A stretch of 7,714 nucleotides of DNA from Spirochaetaceae bacterium (GTDB lineage Bacteria > Spirochaetota > Spirochaetia > Treponematales > Breznakiellaceae), in NCBI GenBank assembly GCA_031279895.1, contig JAITHR010000190.1:1-7714 (forward strand), read 5' to 3'. The first letter of the stretch is position 1. Each line of letters starts with the position of its first letter. Made by a program: the position numbers and the translations under genes. The notes under the pieces are model-generated. The model searched no databases. It was not told the DNA's origin and saw only the letters and a list, made by a program, of their open reading frames with translations. Below, one piece after another: positions 1 through 6,360 of this stretch.

Positions 1-4
1 TTAG

Positions 5-78
5 TCGGGCAACCCGGATTTGAACCGGGGACCCCAAGTCCCCCAGACTTGTACGCTAACCAACTGCGCTATTGCCCG
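5..78 (-). tRNA. tRNA-Pro (anticodon GGG)
   Basis: Read on the minus strand, a complete 74-nt cloverleaf can be folded by eye. It has a perfect 7-bp acceptor stem (CGGGCAA with TTGCCCG), a D stem GCGC/GCGT with a GTTGGTTA-type loop, an anticodon stem CAAGT/ACTTG with loop CTGGGGG, a 5-nt variable loop, and a T arm CCCGG-TTCAAAT-CCGGG. Positions 34-36 are GGG, which reads the proline codons CCC and CCU. The C1-G72 pair and A73 discriminator fit known bacterial tRNA-Pro identity. The 3' CCA is not encoded, so it must be added by tRNA nucleotidyltransferase. The gene is divergent from pdxY. The AT-rich stretch at about 95-125 is the only promoter-like region upstream, and I see no convincing -35/-10 pair in it. 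Confidence 0.95.
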
Positions 79-190
79 ACTAAACGGTCGATACGATGTA
101 TCAACTTTCTAAATATACCATAAAGCGGGTAAGGCGGTCAAGGGGAGAGGGGTACAAAAGGTTCCCGCGCTTCCGTATAGGAGGAGAGAA

Positions 191-319
191 TTGCGAAACC
201 CTTGTCTAAAAGGCGGGCATCGGTGTACAAACAAGGGAGAAGAGAGACCGGATCACAGTCCCCTGCGGTATGTTCTCCCGCAGCGGATCCGAAAGGCACT
301 CTCTCACGAAAGGTTTTAA
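191..319 (+). CDS. Possible small leader ORF upstream of pdxY (42 codons, TTG start)
   Basis: A strong purine-rich ribosome-binding sequence (AGGAGGAGA, about 179-187) lies just before a TTG at 191. The frame stays open for 42 codons and ends with TAA at 317-319. That stop overlaps the pdxY ribosome-binding site, and pdxY starts 15 nt further on. The predicted peptide is basic and polar, with no signal sequence or recognisable domain. Its coding stretch coincides with the stem-loops at 199-305, so the constraint here may be RNA structure rather than protein. It could be a leader peptide whose translation melts those stems and couples to pdxY, or just a chance open frame after a chance SD. The placement supports it; the composition does not. 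Confidence 0.25.
   Translation: MRNPCLKGGHRCTNKGEERPDHSPLRYVLPQRIRKALSHERF
199..305 (+). promoter_or_regulatory. Structured 5' leader of pdxY, class unknown
   Basis: Two adjacent stem-loops can be drawn. The first pairs CCCTTGT (199-205) with ACAAGGG (231-237). The second is a nested three-helix arm: GAGAGA (242-247) with TCTCTC (300-305), CGGATC (249-254) with GATCCG (286-291), and CTGCGG (263-268) with CCGCAG (278-283), closing a 9-nt loop. Every pair listed is Watson-Crick. The arm ends 12 nt before the AAGGAAGG ribosome-binding site of pdxY, so it could influence initiation. The GAGAGA/CTCTC closing helix and the CCGAAAGG run faintly recall glycine riboswitches, but the conserved core does not fit and I do not assign it. 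Confidence 0.4.
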
Positions 320-325
320 GGAAGG
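318..325 (+). promoter_or_regulatory. Ribosome-binding site of pdxY
   Basis: AAGGAAGG lies 9 nt before the ATG at 335 and fixes the pdxY start. Its first two bases are the last two bases of the TAA that ends the possible leader ORF. Confidence 0.7.
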
Positions 326-334
326 TACGTTTTT

Positions 335-1231
335 ATGGCTGTTTTATCCATTCAATCCCATGTGGTATACGGGTACGCGGGGAACACCGCGGCGGTATTT
401 CCCCTCCAGCGGCTCGGACATGAAGTATGGGCGATAAATACGGTGGAGTTTTCCAATCATACCGGCTACGGCGCGTGGCGCGGACAGGTCTTAGGCGCGG
501 CGCTGGCTGAAGATCTGACCCTCGGGCTTGAGGAGCGGGGGGTTCTGGGGCAATGCGGCGCGGTGCTTTCCGGCTACATGGGCGATCCGGAGGTCGGGTA
601 TGCGGTGATGGGCGCGGTCCGGCGCGTGAAGGCCGCAAACCCTGCGGCGCTGTATTGCTGCGATCCGGTGATGGGCGATCTGGGGCGCGGCTTTTATGTG
701 AAGCCGGGGATACCGGACATTTTTAAGCGGGAGGTTATTACCCTTGCGGACATTATAACCCCCAACCAGTTTGAGCTTGAGGCTCTGACCGGCATGGATA
801 CCTCTTCGTTTGCCCATACGCGGAAGGCGATCGACGCTCTTCATAAAAGAGGGCCCAAGGTGGTGCTGGTTACCAGTTTTCGGGACGGTATCAGCCCCCT
901 CTCCACGGAGAAAATCCCGCCCCAGGAATCTGTGCGCATTGAGATGCTGGCGTCTGACGGGACCGGTCTTTACCGCACTGGCACGCCGGAGTTTCCCTTT
1001 GCGGCGGGCATGGCCGGTTCCGGGGACCTTACCGCGTCGGTGTTTCTCTCCCGTTATCTGGAAACCAAAGAGGTCGGACGCGCCCTTGAGATGACCACCG
1101 CGTCGGTCTACGGCATCATGGAAGCCACGTTCAAAGCAAAAAGCAAAGAGCTCCGCATCATCCAAGCGCAAGAAGAGCTGGTAACCCCGACCGCCTCTTT
1201 CGAAGTTTTTCTCCAGCCTCCGGCTGTTTAA
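335..1231 (+). CDS. pdxY: Pyridoxal / pyridoxamine kinase, PdxY type
   Basis: This 298-aa cytoplasmic enzyme of the ribokinase-like family phosphorylates pyridoxal to pyridoxal 5'-phosphate in the B6 salvage pathway, using ATP. Diagnostic segments are clear: N-terminal [13 protein letters not shown] (5-17), [10 protein letters not shown] (37-46), VLSGYMG (77-83), CDPVMGD (109-115), the ITPNQFELE segment (141-149), and the GSGD anion-hole motif with the probable catalytic Asp at 231. Its length is close to the roughly 287 aa of E. coli PdxY, which it resembles along its whole length. The ATG is preceded by AAGGAAGG at good spacing. It stands alone on the plus strand, divergent from the tRNA and convergent with rarA. 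The final residues QPPAV and the stop codon come from a dispersed hairpin repeat (1214-1231), so the original C-terminus was probably replaced or extended. Family assignment is firm; true substrate preference is inferred. Confidence 0.95.
   Translation: MAVLSIQSHVVYGYAGNTAAVFPLQRLGHEVWAINTVEFSNHTGYGAWRGQVLGAALAEDLTLGLEERGVLGQCGAVLSGYMGDPEVGYAVMGAVRRVKAANPAALYCCDPVMGDLGRGFYVKPGIPDIFKREVITLADIITPNQFELEALTGMDTSSFAHTRKAIDALHKRGPKVVLVTSFRDGISPLSTEKIPPQESVRIEMLASDGTGLYRTGTPEFPFAAGMAGSGDLTASVFLSRYLETKEVGRALEMTTASVYGIMEATFKAKSKELRIIQAQEELVTPTASFEVFLQPPAV
1214..1231 (+). repeat. Hairpin repeat module forming the pdxY stop codon
   Basis: CAGCC-TCC-GGCTG (1214-1226) followed by TTTAA is a 5-bp stem with a 3-nt TCC loop. 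The same module recurs at 1299-1311, 7465-7477 and, on the minus strand, 5548-5560. Here it encodes the last PdxY residues and its TAA stop. There is no U-tract long enough to call an intrinsic terminator. Confidence 0.75.
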
Positions 1232-1234
1232 GCA

Positions 1235-1315
1235 CTGTTGTTTCAAAGCGGTGCAACACCCTGTCCGTTAAGCGGGCTGGCTGCTGCCCAGGCGCGGCCA
1301 GCCTCCGGCTGTTTC
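1235..1315 (+). repeat. 81-bp dispersed repeat E1, copy A
   Basis: It starts CTGTTGTTTC, contains GGTGCAACACC and ends with the CAGCC-TCC-GGCTG-TTTC hairpin. A copy of exactly the same length lies on the minus strand at 5544-5624, with about 7 differences by eye, and another lies at 7374-7454. A more diverged partial copy starts at 7493. It begins just after the pdxY stop. I see no coding capacity. A related hairpin, GCTTC-CTGC-GAAGC, follows at 1321-1334. Confidence 0.85.
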
Positions 1316-1360
1316 AAACGGCTTCCTGCGAAGCGCGGCGAAGCGGTCAACGTCCGCCTT

Positions 1361-1675
1361 GGACCCCCGGAATTCCGTCCTGGAAATACGGAATTCCGTC
1401 TTGGAACCCCGGAATTCCACCTTGGAAATTCGGAATTCTGTCGCGGAAATCCGGATTTCTATCACGGAAATCCGGAATTCTGTCCTGGAAATTCGGAATT
1501 CTGTGACGGAAATCCGGATTTCTATCACGGAAATCCGGATTTCTATCACGGAAATCCGGATTTCTATCACGGAAATCCGGAATTCTATCACGGAAATCCG
1601 GAATTCTGTCCTGGAAATACGGAATTCTGTCGCGGAATTCCGAATTTCTGCCCTGGAAATTCGGAATTCCAAGGC
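1361..1675. repeat. 21-bp palindromic minisatellite, 15 in-phase units
   Basis: Fifteen consecutive units of exactly 21 bp fill 315 bp with no indels. The commonest unit (starting at 1445, 1508, 1529 and 1550) is the 14-bp palindrome GAAATCCGGATTTC with a 7-bp linker TATCACG. Units starting at 1466 and 1592 are identical to each other, indicating expansion of a multi-unit block. Outer units are more diverged: the one at 1382 holds a different palindrome, ACGGAATTCCGT, and most units contain GAATTC. Because 21 is a multiple of three, long open frames run through it (two forward, one reverse) encoding 7-residue repeats. None has a ribosome-binding site, so I treat the array as non-coding. It lies between the ends of the convergent pdxY and rarA genes. 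Confidence 0.95.
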
Positions 1676-1755
1676 AAAAATACCGGTGTATACCGTCGGG
1701 GCGCGGGGCGGAATCCTGTGGATACGGTGTCGTAAGTATAAATTAGTAAAGGAGT

Positions 1756-2016
1756 TACCGCAGCCTCCGGCCCGTCTCCGACGGTTTCACAGCCTCCGGC
1801 TGTTCCATAAGCGTCCAGCGGAGCGCGGCAAAGTAAGCAAAGACAGCTTAGAGGCGCGGCGTGGTACGCGGACAGTCGTTGTTCGGAGCACGTGGCGGGA
1901 AGCTTTTTCCATAAGCGTCCTGCTACCGCGGCAAAGCGGACGTTGACTGCTTTGAGGCGCGATGCGGGAAGCCGTTTAAAACCGTCGGAGGCGGGCCGGA
2001 GGCTAAGGAGGCGGTA
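1756..2016. mobile_element. MITE-like repeat E2, copy a, with inverted ends
   Basis: Both ends read inward as TACCGC, then a CCTCCGGCCC-type run, then a CCGTC-TCC-GACGG-like hairpin and TTT. The left end is at 1756-1787 and the right end, on the minus strand, at about 2016-1979 (one G-T wobble in its hairpin). The interior has two direct copies of CCATAAGCGTCC (1806-1817 and 1909-1920). A related 149-bp copy lies at 5412-5560. There is no transposase, so mobilisation, if any, would need an enzyme supplied elsewhere. The right end extends 14 bp into rarA and supplies its last codons. Exact borders and target duplications are not resolved. Confidence 0.55.
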
Positions 2017-4267
2017 AAGAAGCGGTGAGGAGGAGGCTTTTCCATGTCCACGTTACCGGGCCTTGGGCTATACGCCTTTCCAGCTGTTTCCTTACGGCAG
2101 CGCTCTCTTCCGCGCCCAGGGCTTTGGCCATAAAACCGCCCCAGGTTGAGGAGTCAAACCAGCGGGCAAGGTCGCTATCCGTAAGAAGCCGCTCCTCGCT
2201 CCGGTCAATGACCCGCGTTGTCACCGTGAAGCCGGCGTCAATAAAGGCGCTTTCCAGATCCCCGGGGTCCCAATTCCACCTCTCCGCAGCGACGTCGGCA
2301 AAAAACGCCTCTTCCCCGCGCCGCAGCGCCTCGCCCGCGTTGTTTTCGATAATGCGGGAAAGCCGCGCCCCCCAGAGCGGCGGGGACTGGAGGAGCGCCG
2401 CATACCCCTCCGGCGCCAAAAGTTCCCGCGCCTGCGCCGCGAATAGCCGGAATACCTCCGTAGCGGCGCCGCGCCGCCAGGGTTCACGGGAAAGCAGCCG
2501 GTCGAAACACGGCGTTGAAAATAATGTCCGCGCCGCTTCGGGCGCGGGAAGATCCGGCGGAAAGCACGGGGAATACCGGACAACAGGCTTTTCAAGCTCG
2601 TCAAACAGGCCGGAGGCATGGCGCAGCCTTTCCCGCGCCGCTTCGGAAAAGGTCAGGGCCGCAACCAGTCCCTCAGGCGCACGGCGCAGGGCCTCCCAGG
2701 TCAAAAGCCCGTCGTCAGCGCCCGCAATGAGTATCCGGTGGTGCCGCGCAAAAGGTACCGCGTCAAAAACCGCTTTCCTGTCGGCGCGTAAGAGGGCGCT
2801 CCGTCCTTCCTCAAGCCGGCGAAACCACCGATCCCGCGTTTTGGTTCCCGGGGACCACGAGAGGATTTCCCCGCGGGACCGCTCGTCAAGGACCGCCGCC
2901 GCGAAAAGCTCCCGCTTTTCCAACACCGAATCCCGAATCCGCGCCTCGTACCCCATTGCCGAAGGGGTATAGAACGTCCGGCCCCGCAGCGCCTCTGGAA
3001 GATACTGCTGGGCTACCCAGTGGTCCCGATAGGCGTGGGGATAGAGGTAGCCCTCGCCGTGGCCGAAACCCTCTTTGTCCCGAGCGGGATCCCGCAGGTG
3101 GGCGGGGACACGGGTATCCCCTGTTTCAATCTCCTTTGCTTTCAGGGCGTCGAAAAAAGAGAGGGCCGTGTTGGACTTGGGCGCGGTGGCAAGGTACAGC
3201 GCCGCATGGGTGAGATGAAACGCGCCTTCAGGAAGGCCCACCCGCTCAAAGGCATGGGCGCAGGAAACCACCACGCCCAGCGCATAGGGATCAGCCATGC
3301 CCACGTCCTCGCTTGCGGCAATCAGCATACGGCGCAGGATGTACGACGGGTCTTCCCCGGCGCGTACCATCGTGGCAAGCCAATAGAGCGCCGCATCCGG
3401 GTCGCTTCCCCGCAGGCTTTTGATAAACGCGCTTATGGTGTCAAAATGATAGTCCCCGTCCCGATCGTACAGCACGGCACGGCGCTGGATGCTCTCCTCG
3501 GCGTCCGCAAACGAAACCCGAACCTCCGCGCCCGCTTCCGGGGGCCAGCGCGGAGGGGTTGTTTCAACCGCAAGCTCAAGGGCGTTAAGCAGGCTGCGGG
3601 CGTCTCCGGCTGCCACTTCTACAAGGTGCTCCAGGGCGCCCGCTTCAAAGGACACCAGCCAGTTCCCGTAGCCCCGCGCTTTGTCCCGCAGCGCCCGTTC
3701 CGCGGTCTCGGCCAGGTCTTCGGCCTTAAGCGGGTTAAGCTGAAAGACGCGGCTCCGGCTGACCAGAGCCCGGTTTACCTCGAAAAAGGGGTTTTCCGTG
3801 GTAGCGCCGATAAGGATGACCGCGCCGTTTTCCACCCACGGAAGGAGCGCGTCCTGCTGGGCCTTGTTCCAGCGGTGCACCTCGTCAACAAAAAGGATGG
3901 TGCGCCTTCCGTAGAGGTCGCGCCGCTCACGCGCCCGGTCAATAGCTTCCCGAATATCTTTAATGCCCGCCAGCACCGCGTTGAGGCTTTCAAAGGCGCT
4001 TTGAGTGGTATTGGCAATTACCAGAGCAAGGCTGGTTTTGCCGGTTCCGGGGGGCCCGTGGAAGATAACTGACGAAAGCCGGTCCGCCTGAATAGCGCGC
4101 CGCAAAAGCCGCCCGGGTCCGACAAGGTGGTCCTGGCCCATAACCTCGTCGAGGGTTTGGGGGCGCATCCGGTCCGCCAGAGGGCGGTCTAAACGCGCTC
4201 CTCCGGCAGCCGCGAAGAGGTCCCCTCCGGCATTATTATTATTATTCTTCGGCGTTCCACTCGTCAT
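2003..4267 (-). CDS. rarA: RarA/MgsA AAA+ ATPase fused to a C-terminal methyltransferase-like domain
   Basis: The first ~450 residues form a complete RarA, a clamp-loader-like AAA+ ATPase that acts at stalled replication forks. Visible motifs are DLF (16-18), [20 protein letters not shown] (29-48), Walker A GPPGTGKT (71-78), Walker B with D128-E129 in [10 protein letters not shown], sensor 1 GATTENP (154-160), a probable arginine finger in SRSRVF (170-175), and [11 protein letters not shown] (221-231). The conserved C-terminal RarA region includes [10 protein letters not shown] (318-327) and APKSN (362-366). Typical RarA is about 430-450 aa; here ~300 extra residues follow. Around 511-530 they show a Rossmann-like [11 protein letters not shown] stretch resembling SAM methyltransferase motif I, but I do not see a full catalytic set. 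Such RarA/unknown-domain fusions are known. The ATG at 4267 has no SD and overlaps the upstream lipoprotein gene by 26 bp, suggesting translational coupling. The final SLPPP is repeat-derived. Confidence 0.93.
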   Translation of the reverse strand: MTSGTPKNNNNNAGGDLFAAAGGARLDRPLADRMRPQTLDEVMGQDHLVGPGRLLRRAIQADRLSSVIFHGPPGTGKTSLALVIANTTQSAFESLNAVLAGIKDIREAIDRARERRDLYGRRTILFVDEVHRWNKAQQDALLPWVENGAVILIGATTENPFFEVNRALVSRSRVFQLNPLKAEDLAETAERALRDKARGYGNWLVSFEAGALEHLVEVAAGDARSLLNALELAVETTPPRWPPEAGAEVRVSFADAEESIQRRAVLYDRDGDYHFDTISAFIKSLRGSDPDAALYWLATMVRAGEDPSYILRRMLIAASEDVGMADPYALGVVVSCAHAFERVGLPEGAFHLTHAALYLATAPKSNTALSFFDALKAKEIETGDTRVPAHLRDPARDKEGFGHGEGYLYPHAYRDHWVAQQYLPEALRGRTFYTPSAMGYEARIRDSVLEKRELFAAAVLDERSRGEILSWSPGTKTRDRWFRRLEEGRSALLRADRKAVFDAVPFARHHRILIAGADDGLLTWEALRRAPEGLVAALTFSEAARERLRHASGLFDELEKPVVRYSPCFPPDLPAPEAARTLFSTPCFDRLLSREPWRRGAATEVFRLFAAQARELLAPEGYAALLQSPPLWGARLSRIIENNAGEALRRGEEAFFADVAAERWNWDPGDLESAFIDAGFTVTTRVIDRSEERLLTDSDLARWFDSSTWGGFMAKALGAEESAAVRKQLERRIAQGPVTWTWKSLLLTASLPPP
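4232..4246 (-). repeat. (AAT)5 microsatellite at the lipoprotein/rarA overlap
   Basis: On the minus strand five AAT triplets encode five consecutive Asn in RarA (residues 8-12). In the lipoprotein frame the same bases read as four tandem TAA codons, the first being its real stop. Triplet gain or loss would change only the Asn count and leave both frames intact. Confidence 0.9.
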
Positions 4268-5384
4268 TTCGGTACGCCCACAGACCGTTTTTCACCGTGG
4301 CGGCAAAGAGGGTCCGGTCCGGCGCCTGGATAATCCCCACTACCGGGTGCCGGCGCAGGGACGACTCGTACTTGTCCGCGTTGGTGATAGTCGAGTTTTC
4401 CCCTGACCCGGGGCTCGAAAGCCGGCTTGCCGCGTCAAACGCGCCGTCGCTTCCCAGAGCCATCTCCCGATACCCGTGGGTCGTGGAGGTGCTTCCGCCC
4501 TGGGCGCCCAGCAGGAGCAGCCGGACTTCGCCGCTTTCGTTTTTCCAAAGCCCCATGGCGCCGGTAAACGTTACGCCGGTTAATAACGGCGTAAACCCGC
4601 CGGAATTGCCGTAAAGAAGGGCGCCGTTCCGCGCCGCGCCCACGACGGAGTTGTCTCCAAGGGCGAGTATGCCGGCCATGTCCAGGCCTTTGGAGCCGCT
4701 TACCGCGGCGTTGCTTACGGTACTCCCGTCAAAGGTATAAATCCCGCCGCCGTGGGCGTAGGGACGGTTGACCGCAAGATAGTACGTGGTTCCGTCAAAC
4801 GCCGCGCCGGTCAGGAAAGTGGTTTTTTCCTTGAGGCAGGCAAGGTCGGTCGCGTCCTCGGTCCCGCCCCATATCTCGAACCCCGAAACTCTGGTACTGC
4901 TTACCTCCACAACCGCTTCGGTGCCGTCATCGTCCTTAAACGTGCCGGTGTCGGTCATAACCCCGACAAACACGCGGGTTCCCGCGGCGTAGAGGGACTG
5001 GCTGCGCCGCGGCGCGCCGACGGTCTTCCAGTCCCCGTTATTCTGGATTTCCGTAAGACCGATGCTCCGAAGGGTTACGGAACCTGCCGGGTCCCCGTTA
5101 AAGGTGGTCAGGGCAAAGAGATACCCTTCGGTTACGGCAAGCGCGAGGATATGCCCCCCCGGTTGTTTTGCCATTCCGCCCCATGCGCCGTCCGCGTAGG
5201 TATGGACGGTTCCGCCGAGTTTGCTCGCCACATACACGGTTCCGTCAAGTTCGACCGGCGTTGTGGGGGTCCCGTTTATTTTGGGATCCACGAGGTCGAC
5301 CTCCTGGGCGATAGAAAAAAAGATATGATCCTGATTACACGCGACGAGAACCGCCGCCACGCACAGAATACCCCATACTTTCAT
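4242..5384 (-). CDS. Putative lipoprotein with beta-propeller-like repeats
   Basis: This is a 380-aa protein with an N-terminal lipoprotein signal: MKVWGILCVAAVLVAC, with the lipidated Cys at 16. The mature part is rich in Gly, Thr and short beta-strand patterns of the form DG-x-x-YVA or LFA-x-x. Examples are LDGTVYVASKLGGTVHTY (46-63), GYLFALTTFNGD (87-98), FDGTTYYLAVN (196-206), NSVVGAARNGALLYGN (245-260) and DRTLFAATVKNGLWAY (356-371). This suggests a beta-propeller fold, but no enzyme or receptor is recognisable. The frame extends 50 codons further upstream, but the ATG at 5384 is chosen because GGAGG lies 6 nt before it and it begins the signal peptide. Homopolymer runs A7 (5315-5321) and C7 (5154-5160, plus strand) lie inside the gene. 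It overlaps rarA by 26 bp. It is likely surface or periplasmic; its ligand is unknown. Confidence 0.85.
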   Translation of the reverse strand: MKVWGILCVAAVLVACNQDHIFFSIAQEVDLVDPKINGTPTTPVELDGTVYVASKLGGTVHTYADGAWGGMAKQPGGHILALAVTEGYLFALTTFNGDPAGSVTLRSIGLTEIQNNGDWKTVGAPRRSQSLYAAGTRVFVGVMTDTGTFKDDDGTEAVVEVSSTRVSGFEIWGGTEDATDLACLKEKTTFLTGAAFDGTTYYLAVNRPYAHGGGIYTFDGSTVSNAAVSGSKGLDMAGILALGDNSVVGAARNGALLYGNSGGFTPLLTGVTFTGAMGLWKNESGEVRLLLLGAQGGSTSTTHGYREMALGSDGAFDAASRLSSPGSGENSTITNADKYESSLRRHPVVGIIQAPDRTLFAATVKNGLWAYRNDEWNAEE

Positions 5385-5390
5385 ATATAA

Positions 5391-5395
5391 CCTCC
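5391..5395 (-). promoter_or_regulatory. Ribosome-binding site of the lipoprotein gene
   Basis: GGAGG on the minus strand, 6 nt before the ATG at 5384. It decides the start in favour of the lipoprotein signal over the longer upstream frame, which would translate repeat DNA. Confidence 0.8.
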
Positions 5396-5411
5396 ATAAA
5401 TCTCTCTTCTT

Positions 5412-5560
5412 TACCGCAGCCTCCGGCCCGTCTCCGACGGTTCCATAAGCTTCCCGCGAAGCGCTCCGAACAACGCCCGTCCGCTTACAGCCGCGCTCCT
5501 CGGCGGACGTTGCCCGCTTTGAGCCGCGGCGCAAGACGCTTATGAAACAGCCGGAGGCTG
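5412..5560 (-). mobile_element. MITE-like repeat E2, copy b
   Basis: A related, shorter copy of the element at 1756-2016. It shares the TACCGC end at 5412, the CCGTC-TCC-GACGG hairpin (5428-5440), CTCCGAACAAC (5464-5474) and CATAAGC-type segments. A hairpin GCTTC-CCGC-GAAGC is at 5449-5462. Its other end is the CAGCC-TCC-GGCTG hairpin (minus strand, 5548-5560), shared with the abutting E1 copy. It separates the barrel-protein gene from the lipoprotein gene. Confidence 0.55.
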
Positions 5561-5624
5561 GCCGCGCCTAAGCAGTAGCCAGCCCCCTCAACGGACACGG
5601 TGTTGCACCACTTTGAAACAACAG
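5544..5624 (-). repeat. 81-bp dispersed repeat E1, copy B
   Basis: Reverse-strand copy of the 1235-1315 repeat, exactly the same length and about 91% identical by eye, with the same CAGCC/GGCTG stem. Just upstream of it (5625-5654) is CCGCCGGCGG, a 10-bp palindrome next to the end of the barrel-protein gene, and GCATGGCCGCC, which also precedes copy D at the right edge. Confidence 0.85.
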
Positions 5625-5654
5625 GCGGCCATGCTATGCCTCCGCCGCCGGCGG

Positions 5655-6332
5655 TTAGAAATGATAGCGCGCCGCTATGGTGATGCCCAGGAAATTGCCG
5701 TACACGTCTTTTGACGGTTCCCGCGTCCATTGCGGGATCCACCACCAGTCAACGTTAAGACCGAACGACCAGTCCTGATTAAAACGGAAAAACAGGGAAA
5801 CCTCCGGTTTCAGAAAAAAGCCGAAGTAATTCTCCTCGTTATCAAGGTAGCTCTGGGCCGCCCCGCCTATGGTAAGGCTTACGGGTATCTCGAACCGCCG
5901 CATCCAGAAAGGGAGGGGAAGCTGGGTAAGCGTGAACTGCCAGCCCACCTTGGCCCCGAAGGGAACGATATAGAGCAGGTTGGCGCGCTTTGTGGTGGCT
6001 GCCATCCCGTTTATTTCGCCGCCGACAAAGAGGTTCGGGGTGAGAAAGTGGATGTACGACAGGGAAAGGGTAACGCCCACGCTGATATTATGGGAAAGGG
6101 CGCCGCTTTCACCCAAAAAGAGGGTGGGAACGGTAACGCCCAGAGCGGGTATGAAAGCCTGATCCCCCGGGGTGTACCGAAACGGGTTCCAGTCCACCGG
6201 AATAGGATACTCGGTGTCAACATCCGGCTCCTCCGCCTCCTCCCCTTCTTCCTGCGCGGAGAGGGGCGGGATAAGGAGCGCCGCGCAAAGGATACAGAAA
6301 AAAGCCCAGGGCTTCGGTATAAAAAAAATCAT
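5655..6332 (-). CDS. Predicted outer-membrane beta-barrel protein
   Basis: This is a 225-aa protein with a signal peptide (hydrophobic core about 9-24, probable cleavage after PPLSA at 26). An acidic linker follows (28-40), then alternating amphipathic strands rich in aromatics: VGVTLSLSYIHFL (85-97), LFVGGEI (101-107), LLYIVPFGAKVGWQFTL (119-135), EIPVSLTIGGAA (148-159), FGFFLKPEVSLFFRF (170-184) and WSFGLNVDWWWIP (188-200). It ends ITIAARYHF, with a terminal Phe as expected for a BAM recognition signal. Size and strand count suggest a small barrel of about 8 strands. I suspect relation to treponemal TP0733-type proteins but could not test it. The ATG at 6332 is chosen; TTG codons at 6344 and 6353 are in-frame alternatives, the former with GGACAGG 9 nt upstream. 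A T8 run lies in codons 2-4. Its gene is 99 nt downstream of the SPFH-like gene on the same strand. Confidence 0.8.
   Translation of the reverse strand: MIFFIPKPWAFFCILCAALLIPPLSAQEEGEEAEEPDVDTEYPIPVDWNPFRYTPGDQAFIPALGVTVPTLFLGESGALSHNISVGVTLSLSYIHFLTPNLFVGGEINGMAATTKRANLLYIVPFGAKVGWQFTLTQLPLPFWMRRFEIPVSLTIGGAAQSYLDNEENYFGFFLKPEVSLFFRFNQDWSFGLNVDWWWIPQWTREPSKDVYGNFLGITIAARYHF
6321..6328 (-). repeat. T8 homopolymer directly after the barrel-protein start
   Basis: Eight T on the minus strand occupy codons 2-4 after the ATG at 6332. Loss or gain of one T would frameshift the whole protein. The run is long for this GC-rich sequence. Confidence 0.9.
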
Positions 6333-6360
6333 TACACTATCCAAACAAACCAACCTGTCC

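Noticed and set aside
242..305. Glycine riboswitch in the pdxY leader
   Set aside because: The GAGAGA/CTCTC closing helix and CCGAAAGG are suggestive, but the conserved core and the expected helices do not line up, and a B6 gene is not a usual target.
491..1246. 251-codon minus-strand frame
   Set aside because: Antisense to pdxY, whose family motifs are unambiguous.
1361..1675. CRISPR array
   Set aside because: Units are 21-bp tandem copies with only 7-bp linkers that are themselves repeated; there are no unique spacers and no cas genes.
1238..1946. Repeat proteins read through the 21-bp array
   Set aside because: Starts lie in repeat DNA without a ribosome-binding site; open frames follow automatically from a 21-bp period without stops.
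2025..2972. 315-codon plus-strand frame
   Set aside because: Antisense to the RarA C-terminal domain, very rich in Ser and Arg, no motifs.
3020..4072. 350-codon plus-strand frame
   Set aside because: It lies opposite the conserved RarA ATPase domain and is a shadow frame caused by GC-rich codon use.
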